From the NCBI GenBank assembly GCA_050248995.1, contig JBFWRI010000007.1:1-64000 (forward strand): DNA of 64,000 bases, read 5' to 3'. Position 1 is the first letter of the stretch. Every line of letters starts with the position of its first letter. The position numbers and the translations under genes are program-made. This document shows, in pieces, positions 16,127 through 23,875 of the stretch. Below the pieces are notes generated by a model. The model made no database searches. It had not been told where the DNA came from and was given only the letters and a program-made list of their open reading frames with translations. Source of the DNA: JBFWRI01 sp050248995. Its GTDB lineage: Bacteria; Pseudomonadota; Alphaproteobacteria; JAIXQD01.

Positions 16127-18526
16127 CTAATGCCTGACCGTTTCTTCCGGCTTTGATTCACGCGATGCATACAACGCCGCCTCGTCTTCCGCCGTCCACG
16201 GGATCGGTTTCAGTTCCTGCGCCAGTGCATGCCTCAACACTTCGTCCGCATGATCCACCGGAATGATGGTCATACCCTTCTTCACGTTGTCCGGAATCTC
16301 GGCCAAGTCCTTTTCGTTTTCCTTCGGGATCAGTACTGTCTTGATACCGCTCCGCAATGCCGCCAGCAGCTTTTCTTTCAGGCCGCCGATGGGTAGGACA
16401 CGTCCGCGCAGCGTGATTTCGCCGGTCATAGCTACATCTTTCTTCACCGGTACGCCTGTCAGAACCGATACCATCGACGTCATCATCGCGATACCTGCTG
16501 ACGGACCGTCTTTCGGCGTCGCGCCTTCGGGAACGTGAACGTGGATATCGCGTTTATCGAACATGCTGGGCTTGATGCCATAGGTCACCGAACGCGAACG
16601 CACGAAGCTTTCCGCTGCCTGGATCGATTCCTTCATGACATCGCCCAGCTTGCCAGTACTGACCACACGGCCCTTGCCCGGCAGCATCACGGCTTCAATC
16701 GAAAGGATTTCGCCACCGACCTCGGTCCACGCCAGACCGGTCACAACACCCACCTGATCCTGGTCTTCAGCCAGGTCGAAACGGAAGCGACGCACGCCGG
16801 CATATTTCTCAAGGTTCTTGGCTGTGATGGTGATGGTCTCTTTCTTCTTGGCGACAATCTCCTTCACCGACTTGCGGCACAGGTTGGCAAGCTCGCGCTC
16901 CAGGTTACGCACCCCGGCTTCGCGCGTGTAGTAACGCACAAGGTCACGCAGTGCACTGTCTTCTACCTTCAGCTCGCCCTTCTTCAGGCCGTTGGCAGCC
17001 AGCTGCTTGGGCATCAGGTGCTGCTTCATAATCTGCACCTTCTCGTCTTCCGTATAGCCCGACAGGCGGATGATTTCCATGCGGTCCAACAACGGCTGTG
17101 GCATGCGCAGGCTGTTCGCCGTACAGACGAACATAACGTCTGACAGGTCATAGTCGATTTCAAGATAGTGGTCACTAAACGTGTGGTTTTGTTCAGGGTC
17201 CAGCACTTCCAGCAGCGCCGACGACGGGTCGCCGCGCCAGTCCTGCCCCAGCTTGTCGATTTCATCCAGCAGGAATAGCGGATTTGATGACTTGGCCTTC
17301 TTCATGCCTTGAATGACCTTGCCGGGCATCGAGCCAATGTAGGTGCGACGGTGGCCGCGGATTTCGGCTTCATCACGCACGCCACCGAGCGACATGCGAA
17401 CGAAGTTGCGGCCGGTGGCTTCGGCCATGGCCTTGCCCAGCGACGTCTTACCAACGCCCGGCGGGCCGACGAGGCACAGGATCGGGCCTTTGATTTTGGG
17501 TGCACGCGCCTGCACGGCTAGATACTCAAGGATGCGTTCCTTGACCTTGTCCAGGCCATAGTGCTCCTTGTCCAGAACCTTTTCGGCGCGGGTGATGTCT
17601 TTTTTAACCTTGGTGCGCTTACCCCATGGGATACTGACAATCCAGTCAAGGTAATTGCGGATGACGGTCGCCTCGGCACTCATCGGCGACATCACGCGCA
17701 GCTTTTTCAGTTCAGCTTCAGCGCGCTCGCGCGCTTCCTTGCTCAGCTTGAGGCCACGAATCTTTTCGGCGAATTCGTCGGCTTCATTGCGGCCATCTTC
17801 GCCCTCGCCAAGCTCTTTCTGAATGGCCTTCATCTGCTCGTTCAGGTAATATTCGCGCTGCGTCTTTTCCATCTGCTTCTTCACGCGACTGCGGATGCGC
17901 TTCTCAACCTGCAGGACACCAATTTCGCCTTCCATGAAGCTGAAGACCTTTTCAAGCCGTGCGGCAGTGTTTACTTCTTCCAGCAGACCCTGCTTTTCTT
18001 CGATCTTCAGGGCCAGATGAGATGCCACATTGTCGGCCAGCTTGGCTGGTTCATCCACCTGACTCAGGCTCACCATCACTTCAGGCGGAATCTTCTTGTT
18101 CAGCTTTATGTAATTATCAAACTGCGCGACAACCGTGCGCACAAGTGCGCGCAGGTCGGTTTCCTCGGCCCCAGCCGATTCCACCACCAGTTCATAGTTC
18201 GCTTCGAAGTAAGCATCCGATTGCGTGAAGTCACTGACCTTGGCGCGGGCAATGCCTTCCACCAGCACCTTCACCGTACCGTCCGGCAGGCGCAGCAGTT
18301 GCAGGATGTTGCCTACCGTACCGAAACGGTACAGGTCATTCGCATCCGGCTCATCTTTGCTGGCGTCCCGCTGGGTCAGCAGCAGGATGTGCTTTTCCTC
18401 GGCCATCGCTTCTTCCAGCGCGCGTACGGATTTATCGCGCCCCACGAACAGCGGCACAATCATGTGCGGAAAAACGACGATATCGCGCAGCGGCAATACA
18501 GGAAGCGGAGATGTTGTTGTAGGCAT
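16127..18526 (-). CDS. lon: ATP-dependent protease Lon
   Basis: Lon is a cytoplasmic AAA+ serine protease that removes damaged proteins and short-lived regulators. The 799-residue protein contains the N-terminal substrate domain, the AAA+ module with Walker A GPPGVGKTS (K360) and Walker B in FLLDEIDK, and the C-terminal protease domain with the Ser-Lys dyad S676 (DGPSAGIAM) and K719 (GGLKEKLLAA). Length and spacing match E. coli Lon. A likely promoter lies about 90-120 bp upstream. In related genomes lon directly follows clpX; here two unknown plus-strand genes lie between them. Confidence 0.98.
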   Translation of the reverse strand: MPTTTSPLPVLPLRDIVVFPHMIVPLFVGRDKSVRALEEAMAEEKHILLLTQRDASKDEPDANDLYRFGTVGNILQLLRLPDGTVKVLVEGIARAKVSDFTQSDAYFEANYELVVESAGAEETDLRALVRTVVAQFDNYIKLNKKIPPEVMVSLSQVDEPAKLADNVASHLALKIEEKQGLLEEVNTAARLEKVFSFMEGEIGVLQVEKRIRSRVKKQMEKTQREYYLNEQMKAIQKELGEGEDGRNEADEFAEKIRGLKLSKEARERAEAELKKLRVMSPMSAEATVIRNYLDWIVSIPWGKRTKVKKDITRAEKVLDKEHYGLDKVKERILEYLAVQARAPKIKGPILCLVGPPGVGKTSLGKAMAEATGRNFVRMSLGGVRDEAEIRGHRRTYIGSMPGKVIQGMKKAKSSNPLFLLDEIDKLGQDWRGDPSSALLEVLDPEQNHTFSDHYLEIDYDLSDVMFVCTANSLRMPQPLLDRMEIIRLSGYTEDEKVQIMKQHLMPKQLAANGLKKGELKVEDSALRDLVRYYTREAGVRNLERELANLCRKSVKEIVAKKKETITITAKNLEKYAGVRRFRFDLAEDQDQVGVVTGLAWTEVGGEILSIEAVMLPGKGRVVSTGKLGDVMKESIQAAESFVRSRSVTYGIKPSMFDKRDIHVHVPEGATPKDGPSAGIAMMTSMVSVLTGVPVKKDVAMTGEITLRGRVLPIGGLKEKLLAALRSGIKTVLIPKENEKDLAEIPDNVKKGMTIIPVDHADEVLRHALAQELKPIPWTAEDEAALYASRESKPEETVRH

Positions 18527-18615
18527 GTAAGACCTTCGGACTGCAGATGGAAGGATTAGAGCGCGATTCGTAGAGAATACCCTCTAACCCCCACCAACGG
18601 GTTAATAGCTTAAGT

Positions 18616-18646
18616 ATTATATTGGCACGGAAACGCCTTTTTTCAA
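18616..18646 (-). promoter_or_regulatory. Probable promoter of lon
   Basis: On the minus strand TTGAAA and a perfect TATAAT are separated by 19 bases, which is longer than ideal. They lie about 90-120 bp upstream of the lon ATG, in the 162-bp gap shared with the divergent gene at 18689. No heat-shock (sigma32) CCCCAT element is visible at the right distance. Confidence 0.45.
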
Positions 18647-18688
18647 CAGCCCGGAAACGCTGCAAAACAAGGTGAAAGTAATCAAACA

Positions 18689-19234
18689 TTGCTATTTAAG
18701 CTTCGAAAGTTGTACGAATTCGCCATGTCAGCCTGGTCTTTTGTCAGACACCACCGCATCGATATAGACGCCGCCCGCGAGGCGCGCGCCAGCATCCGAC
18801 GGCGCCAGATACAAAAAGCCGCTCTGTTTGGCAGCGTGCTATATCTGGCCACGGTCTATGACCCCTTTTACATGCTAACACCACTGCCTGATGAAAGCGC
18901 CCGCCACGCCGCACCATCTGCCGTTGTCCGCATCCCGCAGGAAAACGTTGCCGAAAGATTCGTTGCATTTATCGAAAGCAGAAACGGCTCGACCGGCGAG
19001 GCGCTGGCCAGCGTCGGCGGGCGTAATACGTTCTGGTTTCCCGACACAGGAGCCGAGGACAGCCGAGCATGGTATGTGCGCTCGGTAGAAGCGACAGCCA
19101 ACAATCACTGTATCAGCGGCACTATCCTGTACAGCCGCAACCTTGACGCTCTGCTGCAGGCTGCGCAGGGCCAGCGCACCAGTCTACCGCAGGGCGTCCA
19201 TGCGCGTGACTATCAAGCCTGCTTTATCGGTTAG
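18689..19234 (+). CDS. Unrecognised protein with one membrane segment
   Basis: I do not recognise this 181-residue protein. An Arg-rich N-terminus (about 1-43) is followed by a hydrophobic stretch (ALFGSVLYLATVYDPFYML, about 44-62) that could be a membrane anchor. The remaining 120 residues are soluble and include cysteines in NNHCISG and YQACFIG near the end, a pattern compatible with a periplasmic disulphide domain. The longest frame uses a TTG start, with AAGGTGA 12 nt upstream; an in-frame ATG at 18725 is the alternative. It lies with the gene at 19241 (gap 6 nt) between clpX and lon, opposite to both, and looks like an insertion into a conserved locus. Confidence 0.75.
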   Translation: MLFKLRKLYEFAMSAWSFVRHHRIDIDAAREARASIRRRQIQKAALFGSVLYLATVYDPFYMLTPLPDESARHAAPSAVVRIPQENVAERFVAFIESRNGSTGEALASVGGRNTFWFPDTGAEDSRAWYVRSVEATANNHCISGTILYSRNLDALLQAAQGQRTSLPQGVHARDYQACFIG

Positions 19235-19240
19235 ATAGCC

Positions 19241-20269
19241 ATGCCCCGCACTTATCCTGTTACGAAATTCGGGCTTTTGGGCCCAGAAAATCTGTGCGCA
19301 GCGCTGACAGATCTGCGCGAACCAACAGATGACGTTGATCTCGAGGTGCGCAACCGGCAGATTAGTCGCAGCTTCACGATGAATGTACTGAATGTCTGGT
19401 GGCCTTGGTTTCGGGAACAGCAGGCTGCAGGCGTCACAAAATACGAATTCGACCAGATCGCCTTTGTGCATGACTGGTTCATGGATGACAAACCCAAAAG
19501 CCCCTACCAACACTGGCTGCCCCGCTGCCACGCGCGCCTGAGCGGACTTGGGTACGATGGCCTGTTTCATGATACGGCCCTGTACCTGCTGGAATGCGTG
19601 ATGCCATCAACCGAAGTGTTCGCCGATCAGGTGATGGCGGACAAGATCGCCCTGCCCGGCGAACAGGGTCTGGTTGTAAAAGCGGCTATCAAAATGGCGC
19701 GGCAGACTGACAAGCTGTTCAGCTACAAGATGAACGGCCTCAGCGAAATGGCGCATGATATCCTGTCGTACTTTTCGCTGGTTGCGGAACAGCATCACAA
19801 GCATACGGGGCGCCGCCTTGGCGCTGATGAATGGCCGGTTTTCGCCCGATTCTGGAAAACCTATCAGCTGCAGGCTTCGCTGCTGCCTAAATTCATCCAC
19901 CACCCGCAAATGATTTTTGCACAGGAAGCACCCGAAAAAGCTTTTCAGCTTCATTACGACGAAACCGGGCACCTGACCGGCATCAAAATCCGCAAAGGCA
20001 CAAAAGAAGAAATCACCGCCATCGTCAAAGACTGGCCGCCGCAACAGGAACTCGATCTTTCACTTATCCTTGGCGACGCACCCAGGTTCCCGGGTTATAG
20101 CGGCTGCCCTGCCGCACACGCCAGCCCGGCTGGCAATCCATATGAATCGGCGGTGGCTGGTCTGCTGGATATGTATCTGGACAAGGTTGGCGCCACCATC
20201 ACGCAAATCGAGAGACAGCAAAAACCGCTGCCTGAACCCGCTAAACCTGATGGATGTAAAATCGCCTAG
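19241..20269 (+). CDS. Unrecognised 342-residue protein
   Basis: I do not recognise the family. The protein appears soluble and mostly helical, with many aromatic and histidine residues in its first two thirds (WWPWFREQQ, FVHDWFMDD, LVAEQHHKHTGRR, FIHHPQMIF). A C-terminal segment, DAPRFPGYSGCPAAHASPAG, precedes a final helix (AVAGLLDMYLDKVGATI). No signal peptide or membrane segment is apparent. It starts 6 nt after the gene at 18689, so the two probably form a small operon. Its stop overlaps that of clpX by 4 nt. Composition is like the surrounding genes. I assign no function. Confidence 0.8.
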   Translation: MPRTYPVTKFGLLGPENLCAALTDLREPTDDVDLEVRNRQISRSFTMNVLNVWWPWFREQQAAGVTKYEFDQIAFVHDWFMDDKPKSPYQHWLPRCHARLSGLGYDGLFHDTALYLLECVMPSTEVFADQVMADKIALPGEQGLVVKAAIKMARQTDKLFSYKMNGLSEMAHDILSYFSLVAEQHHKHTGRRLGADEWPVFARFWKTYQLQASLLPKFIHHPQMIFAQEAPEKAFQLHYDETGHLTGIKIRKGTKEEITAIVKDWPPQQELDLSLILGDAPRFPGYSGCPAAHASPAGNPYESAVAGLLDMYLDKVGATITQIERQQKPLPEPAKPDGCKIA

Positions 20270-21567
20270 GCGATCTGGCTTTCGATCTTGGCTGGCTCTT
20301 CCTTCTTGCCGCCTTCCACAACCTTCTTCGGGCCGTGAACGTACTGCGGCTTCGCCTTGCCTTCCACAACGTCACCGTTGATGACGACCTTCTGGATATC
20401 CGTCGAACCTGGCATATCGAACATCGGATCCAGCAGGATGCCTTCCATGATCGAGCGAAGACCGCGGGCACCGGTTTTGCGCTCAAGCGCCTTCTTGGCG
20501 ATCGCGCTGAGAGCGTCTTCCGTGAATTCAAGGCCGACGTTTTCCATCTCGAACAGGCGCTGGTACTGCTTGACCAGGGCGTTTTTCGGTGTCGACAGGA
20601 TGTCGATCAGCGCCGCCTCATCAAGGTCGTTCAGCGTCGCGATAACCGGCAGACGGCCAACGAATTCGGGAATAAGACCGAACTTCAGCAAATCGTCCGG
20701 CTCAACCTGGGCAAACAGCTCACCGATACGGTGCTCACTGGCGCTGCGCACGTCGGCGCCAAAACCGATGGCCGTACCACGTCCACGCTGGGCGATAATC
20801 TTGTCGAGGCCGGCGAACGCACCGCCACAGATGAACAGGATGTTGGCCGTATCCACCTGCAGGAATTCTTGCTGCGGATGCTTGCGACCGCCCTGCGGGG
20901 GCACCGAAGCCACTGTGCCTTCCATGATTTTCAGCAGTGCCTGCTGCACACCTTCGCCCGATACGTCGCGCGTGATGCTGGGGTTGTCCGACTTGCGGCT
21001 GATCTTGTCGATTTCGTCGATGTAAACGATGCCGCGCTGGGCGCGCTCGACGTTGTAGTCGGCAGCTTGCAGCAGCTTCAGGATAATGTTCTCGACGTCT
21101 TCCCCCACGTAACCAGCTTCGGTCAACGTCGTGGCGTCGGCCATGGTGAACGGCACATCAAGGATGCGGGCCAGCGTCTGCGCCAGCAGCGTCTTGCCCG
21201 AGCCGGTTGGCCCGATCAGCATAATGTTCGATTTCTGCAGCTCGATATCGCTGCCCTTCTGGGCATGGCCGATACGCTTGTAGTGGTTGTGAACCGCGAC
21301 CGACAGCACGCGCTTGGCGCGTTCCTGGCCGATGACGTATTCATCAAGAACCTTCTGGATGTCTTTCGGGCTGGGCACGCCGCTGGTCGACTTCGACAAT
21401 GTCGACTTGCTCTCTTCGCGGATGATCTCGGTACAAAGGTCAACGCACTCGTCGCAGATGAAGACCGTGGGGCCTGCGATCAGCTTGCGCACTTCGTGCT
21501 GGCTCTTCCCGCAGAAAGAGCAGTAGAGAGTGTTTTTGCTATCACCGCTGCTTGCTTTTGTTGACAT
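20266..21567 (-). CDS. clpX: ATP-dependent Clp protease ATPase subunit ClpX
   Basis: ClpX unfolds tagged or recognised proteins and feeds them to ClpP. The 433-residue protein has the N-terminal zinc-binding domain with C16, C19, C38 and C41, Walker A GPTGSGKT at 119-126, Walker B VYIDEIDK, and the pore-loop and sensor motifs of the family. A short Lys/Glu/Pro-rich tail ends the protein. In alphaproteobacteria ClpXP drives cell-cycle regulators such as CtrA; a CtrA box is present in this window. clpP lies 62 nt upstream on the same strand. The 3' end overlaps the convergent unknown gene by 4 nt. Confidence 0.98.
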   Translation of the reverse strand: MSTKASSGDSKNTLYCSFCGKSQHEVRKLIAGPTVFICDECVDLCTEIIREESKSTLSKSTSGVPSPKDIQKVLDEYVIGQERAKRVLSVAVHNHYKRIGHAQKGSDIELQKSNIMLIGPTGSGKTLLAQTLARILDVPFTMADATTLTEAGYVGEDVENIILKLLQAADYNVERAQRGIVYIDEIDKISRKSDNPSITRDVSGEGVQQALLKIMEGTVASVPPQGGRKHPQQEFLQVDTANILFICGGAFAGLDKIIAQRGRGTAIGFGADVRSASEHRIGELFAQVEPDDLLKFGLIPEFVGRLPVIATLNDLDEAALIDILSTPKNALVKQYQRLFEMENVGLEFTEDALSAIAKKALERKTGARGLRSIMEGILLDPMFDMPGSTDIQKVVINGDVVEGKAKPQYVHGPKKVVEGGKKEEPAKIESQIA

Positions 21568-21629
21568 TACCTTCGTCCCTTTACCCTTTAACCTTGCCAG
21601 ACCAGTTCTTAATAACTGCTTACCGTCAC

Positions 21630-22298
21630 CTAGGCCGCTTTCGATGCCGTTCCAGTTGATGGGCGCTTATCCACAACATGGTCGATCAGGCCGAAGGCCT
21701 TGGCTTCGTCAGCACTCATGAAGTTGTCGCGTTCCATAGCCTTTTCAATGGCATCCAGCGGCTGCCCTGTATATTTCACATACAGATTGTTCAAACGGGC
21801 GCGCATTTTCAGGATTTCGCGCGCCTGGATCTCGATATCAGTGGCCTGCCCGCGGGCACCGCCTGAAGGCTGGTGGATCATAACACGAGCTTCCGGCAGG
21901 CAATAACGCTTGCCCTTCTCGCCAGCCGTCAGGATGAACGAGCCAGCCGATGCCGCCTGACCGACGCACACTGTCGATACGGGGCAGCGAATGTATTGCA
22001 TCGTATCGTGAATGGCGTTCGCCGACGTCACAACACCACCGGGCGAGTTGATATACATCGAAATTTCCTTGTCGGGATTTTCTGCTTCCAGGAACAGCAA
22101 CTGCGCGCAGATCAGCGACGACATGCCATCTTCGAATTCACCGGTCAGGAAAATGATGCGTTCGCGCAGCAGGCGCGAGAAAATATCGAAAGCGCGCTCG
22201 CCGCGTGACGATTGTTCGACGACCATCGGCACAAGGTTGGCGGTCACCTCGGCGGTGGCGGATGACATATGGGGTAGAACGTAGGGGTTGTTGTACAT
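21630..22298 (-). CDS. clpP: ATP-dependent Clp protease proteolytic subunit ClpP
   Basis: ClpP forms the barrel-shaped serine protease that partners ClpX. The catalytic triad is S117 (GQAASAGS), H142 (MIHQPSGG) and D191 (ERDNFMS), with the same spacing as E. coli. I chose the ATG at 22298, which has GGAG about 6 nt upstream; the frame is open 15 codons further but that extension is not family-like. The 222-residue product has a slightly long N-terminus before VPMVVEQ and a Ser/Thr/Ala-rich C-terminal tail. In related genomes tig lies next upstream; here a 3.5-kb island intervenes. Confidence 0.97.
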   Translation of the reverse strand: MYNNPYVLPHMSSATAEVTANLVPMVVEQSSRGERAFDIFSRLLRERIIFLTGEFEDGMSSLICAQLLFLEAENPDKEISMYINSPGGVVTSANAIHDTMQYIRCPVSTVCVGQAASAGSFILTAGEKGKRYCLPEARVMIHQPSGGARGQATDIEIQAREILKMRARLNNLYVKYTGQPLDAIEKAMERDNFMSADEAKAFGLIDHVVDKRPSTGTASKAA

Positions 22299-22456
22299 GA
22301 TGGGCTCCGTTTCTATTACTGAATCCAGCAGAAACCATGCCAAGCGTCAATCGGGTGGACATTTCCAAAAAGGCGCGAAAATACGAATAGAATTTCCTAA
22401 TAAAGTGTTACTTTTCGGATTGTTGCAGAATCAACCGGCTGTATCGGCAAAAAGCG
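22299..22456. other. Gap upstream of clpP (158 bp)
   Basis: Because tig no longer sits directly upstream, clpP needs a promoter here. On the minus strand TTGACG (22345-22350) is a good -35, but the sequence 17 bp further (TGGATT) is a poor -10. A second possibility is TTGATT with TAACAC at 18-bp spacing, nearer the island. I see no clear terminator for the glycosyltransferase gene that ends at 22457. Confidence 0.4.
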
Positions 22457-23839
22457 CTAGGATCTGACGCACAGGGCGTCAGCCAGAGTATCTTCCCGCA
22501 GGTACACGCGATAACCATGAGCGTGCATGTAATCAACGAAAGCGACCATATCTGGCACCAGCAGATGATTGAATTCAATGAACACGATGCGCGGCGCATG
22601 TTTTGCTAAATCAAGCTGCTGAAGGATAACCCAGTCCATCCCCTCGGTGTCACTGACATACACGTCAAAAGCACCGATGTTATGTTTGGCGAACAGCGAC
22701 GCGAGTGTCAGACCCGGTACAGTTTCTGTTTTTTGGAACCGCAGGATATCACGTGCGTCCAGCCTGTTGTGAAGATTGCGTTCGCGCAGCAGCGATGACA
22801 TGCCGCGCGTCGACTCGTCCAGCCCCTCAGCTTCAATAACGTCCGTTGGAACATAATACATATCGACCGGCCCATCGGCATCCGTAATAGCCGCCCGCTC
22901 AAACGTCAGGCCTGACTGACTGGCATAATTCTTCTGCAAAGCCTTAAAATGCTCGGGCATCGGTTCGACCAGCAGGCCCTGCCAACCGAATTTCTGGACG
23001 AAGGGGTGCATGCTATCGAAGAAAATTCCGTCCATCGCCCCGATCTGGACAAAATTAACGGCGCGGCCTTGGGCTTTTATCTCTTCGTTCAAGGCGGTAA
23101 ATGTTGTCACCACATCATTATCATTGAACATACCGTCAAATTTTTTCATCACGGCCGATATGTTCATATGAGGAAAAATTTTCTCCCAGCCATCGACATC
23201 CAGTTTATGCAGGCGGTCGAACAAGCTTGTATTCCGCGTTCCGGCCCAGAAATGCGCGGCAAATACCGGCCCCCGCCCTGTGTAGCTCTGCCCGCTGTGA
23301 TGCTTCGGCATAAAGAAGTGGCTGGGAAGTACCGTCAGCTTGTCATAACGCATCTCTTGCACCAGCAATGTCAGCGCCAGCGGCCCGGTGACTTTATACG
23401 GTGGAAGGCCAGCGACATCCGGCTTGGCCCGGATGCTTTCAACAAGTTTCGCCAACAGCACATCGCCGGCATGGAACCCCAGTATGTTATTGGCAATCAG
23501 GCCCGGCAGGGCAAATTCATTCTCCCACGCAGCGAAGGCGTCGCATTCCAGAAACACATCAGACAGGGGACGCAGACACACGCTGTCGGCATCAACGTAC
23601 ACACCGCCTTCCGCCAGCAGGATTTCATAGCGCATCATGTCGGCGACACTGTCGTAACTGCGCTCATCCCACATGGTTTTTATGTGTTTGCTGTTGGCCC
23701 ATTCCCGGCCGTGCAGTTCGGCATTGCCCCATACTTTTATCTCCCAGTCCGGATGAAACTGCCGCCATGTAGCGATGCAGTTATCGGGGCGCCGGCTTTC
23801 GTCGCCAACCCAAATAAAGTGTAAAATTCTGGGTATCAT
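22457..23839 (-). CDS. Fusion of GT32-like glycosyltransferase and FkbM-family methyltransferase
   Basis: Two domains are visible in 460 residues. The first (about 1-215) begins IPRILHFIWVGDE and contains MMRYEILLAEGGVYVDADSV, the DXD-type donor-sugar motif of the glycosyltransferase-sugar (GT32/capsular synthesis) family. The second (about 245-455) reads NFVQIGAMDGIFFD, then GLLVEPMPEHFKALQKNY and DVYVSDTEGMDWVIL, matching FkbM-type SAM-dependent O-methyltransferases. A single protein could add a sugar and methylate the glycan; the acceptor is unknown. It is probably cytoplasmic. The gene is divergent from the glycosyltransferase-like gene at 23876 with only 36 bp between starts. It is part of an island in the Clp locus. 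Confidence 0.88.
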   Translation of the reverse strand: MIPRILHFIWVGDESRRPDNCIATWRQFHPDWEIKVWGNAELHGREWANSKHIKTMWDERSYDSVADMMRYEILLAEGGVYVDADSVCLRPLSDVFLECDAFAAWENEFALPGLIANNILGFHAGDVLLAKLVESIRAKPDVAGLPPYKVTGPLALTLLVQEMRYDKLTVLPSHFFMPKHHSGQSYTGRGPVFAAHFWAGTRNTSLFDRLHKLDVDGWEKIFPHMNISAVMKKFDGMFNDNDVVTTFTALNEEIKAQGRAVNFVQIGAMDGIFFDSMHPFVQKFGWQGLLVEPMPEHFKALQKNYASQSGLTFERAAITDADGPVDMYYVPTDVIEAEGLDESTRGMSSLLRERNLHNRLDARDILRFQKTETVPGLTLASLFAKHNIGAFDVYVSDTEGMDWVILQQLDLAKHAPRIVFIEFNHLLVPDMVAFVDYMHAHGYRVYLREDTLADALCVRS

Positions 23840-23875
23840 GACCTATATATACCTGTCATAATTTGCGCTCACAAG
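23840..23875. promoter_or_regulatory. 36-bp divergent start region of glycan genes
   Basis: Only 36 bases separate the start codons of the divergent genes at 23839 and 23876, and they include the AT-rich core TATATATA. Neither gene has a strong ribosome binding site. Promoters may lie inside the opposite coding sequences, or the core could serve both directions. Confidence 0.4.

Noticed and set aside
18570..18600. CCCTCTAACCCCCACC string resembling the 13165 repeat
   Set aside because: Single and imperfect copy, no tandem arrangement, so similarity is taken as chance.
18622..18640. Sequence like a sigma54 promoter (TTGGCACGG and following) upstream of the gene at 18689
   Set aside because: Only 9 bases separate the GG and GC pairs; sigma54 needs 10. 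No sigma54 activator context here.
21667..21675. Perfect DnaA box TTATCCACA
   Set aside because: It is a single site inside the clpP coding sequence with no other DnaA boxes, AT-rich unwinding region or dnaA nearby, so it is not an origin.
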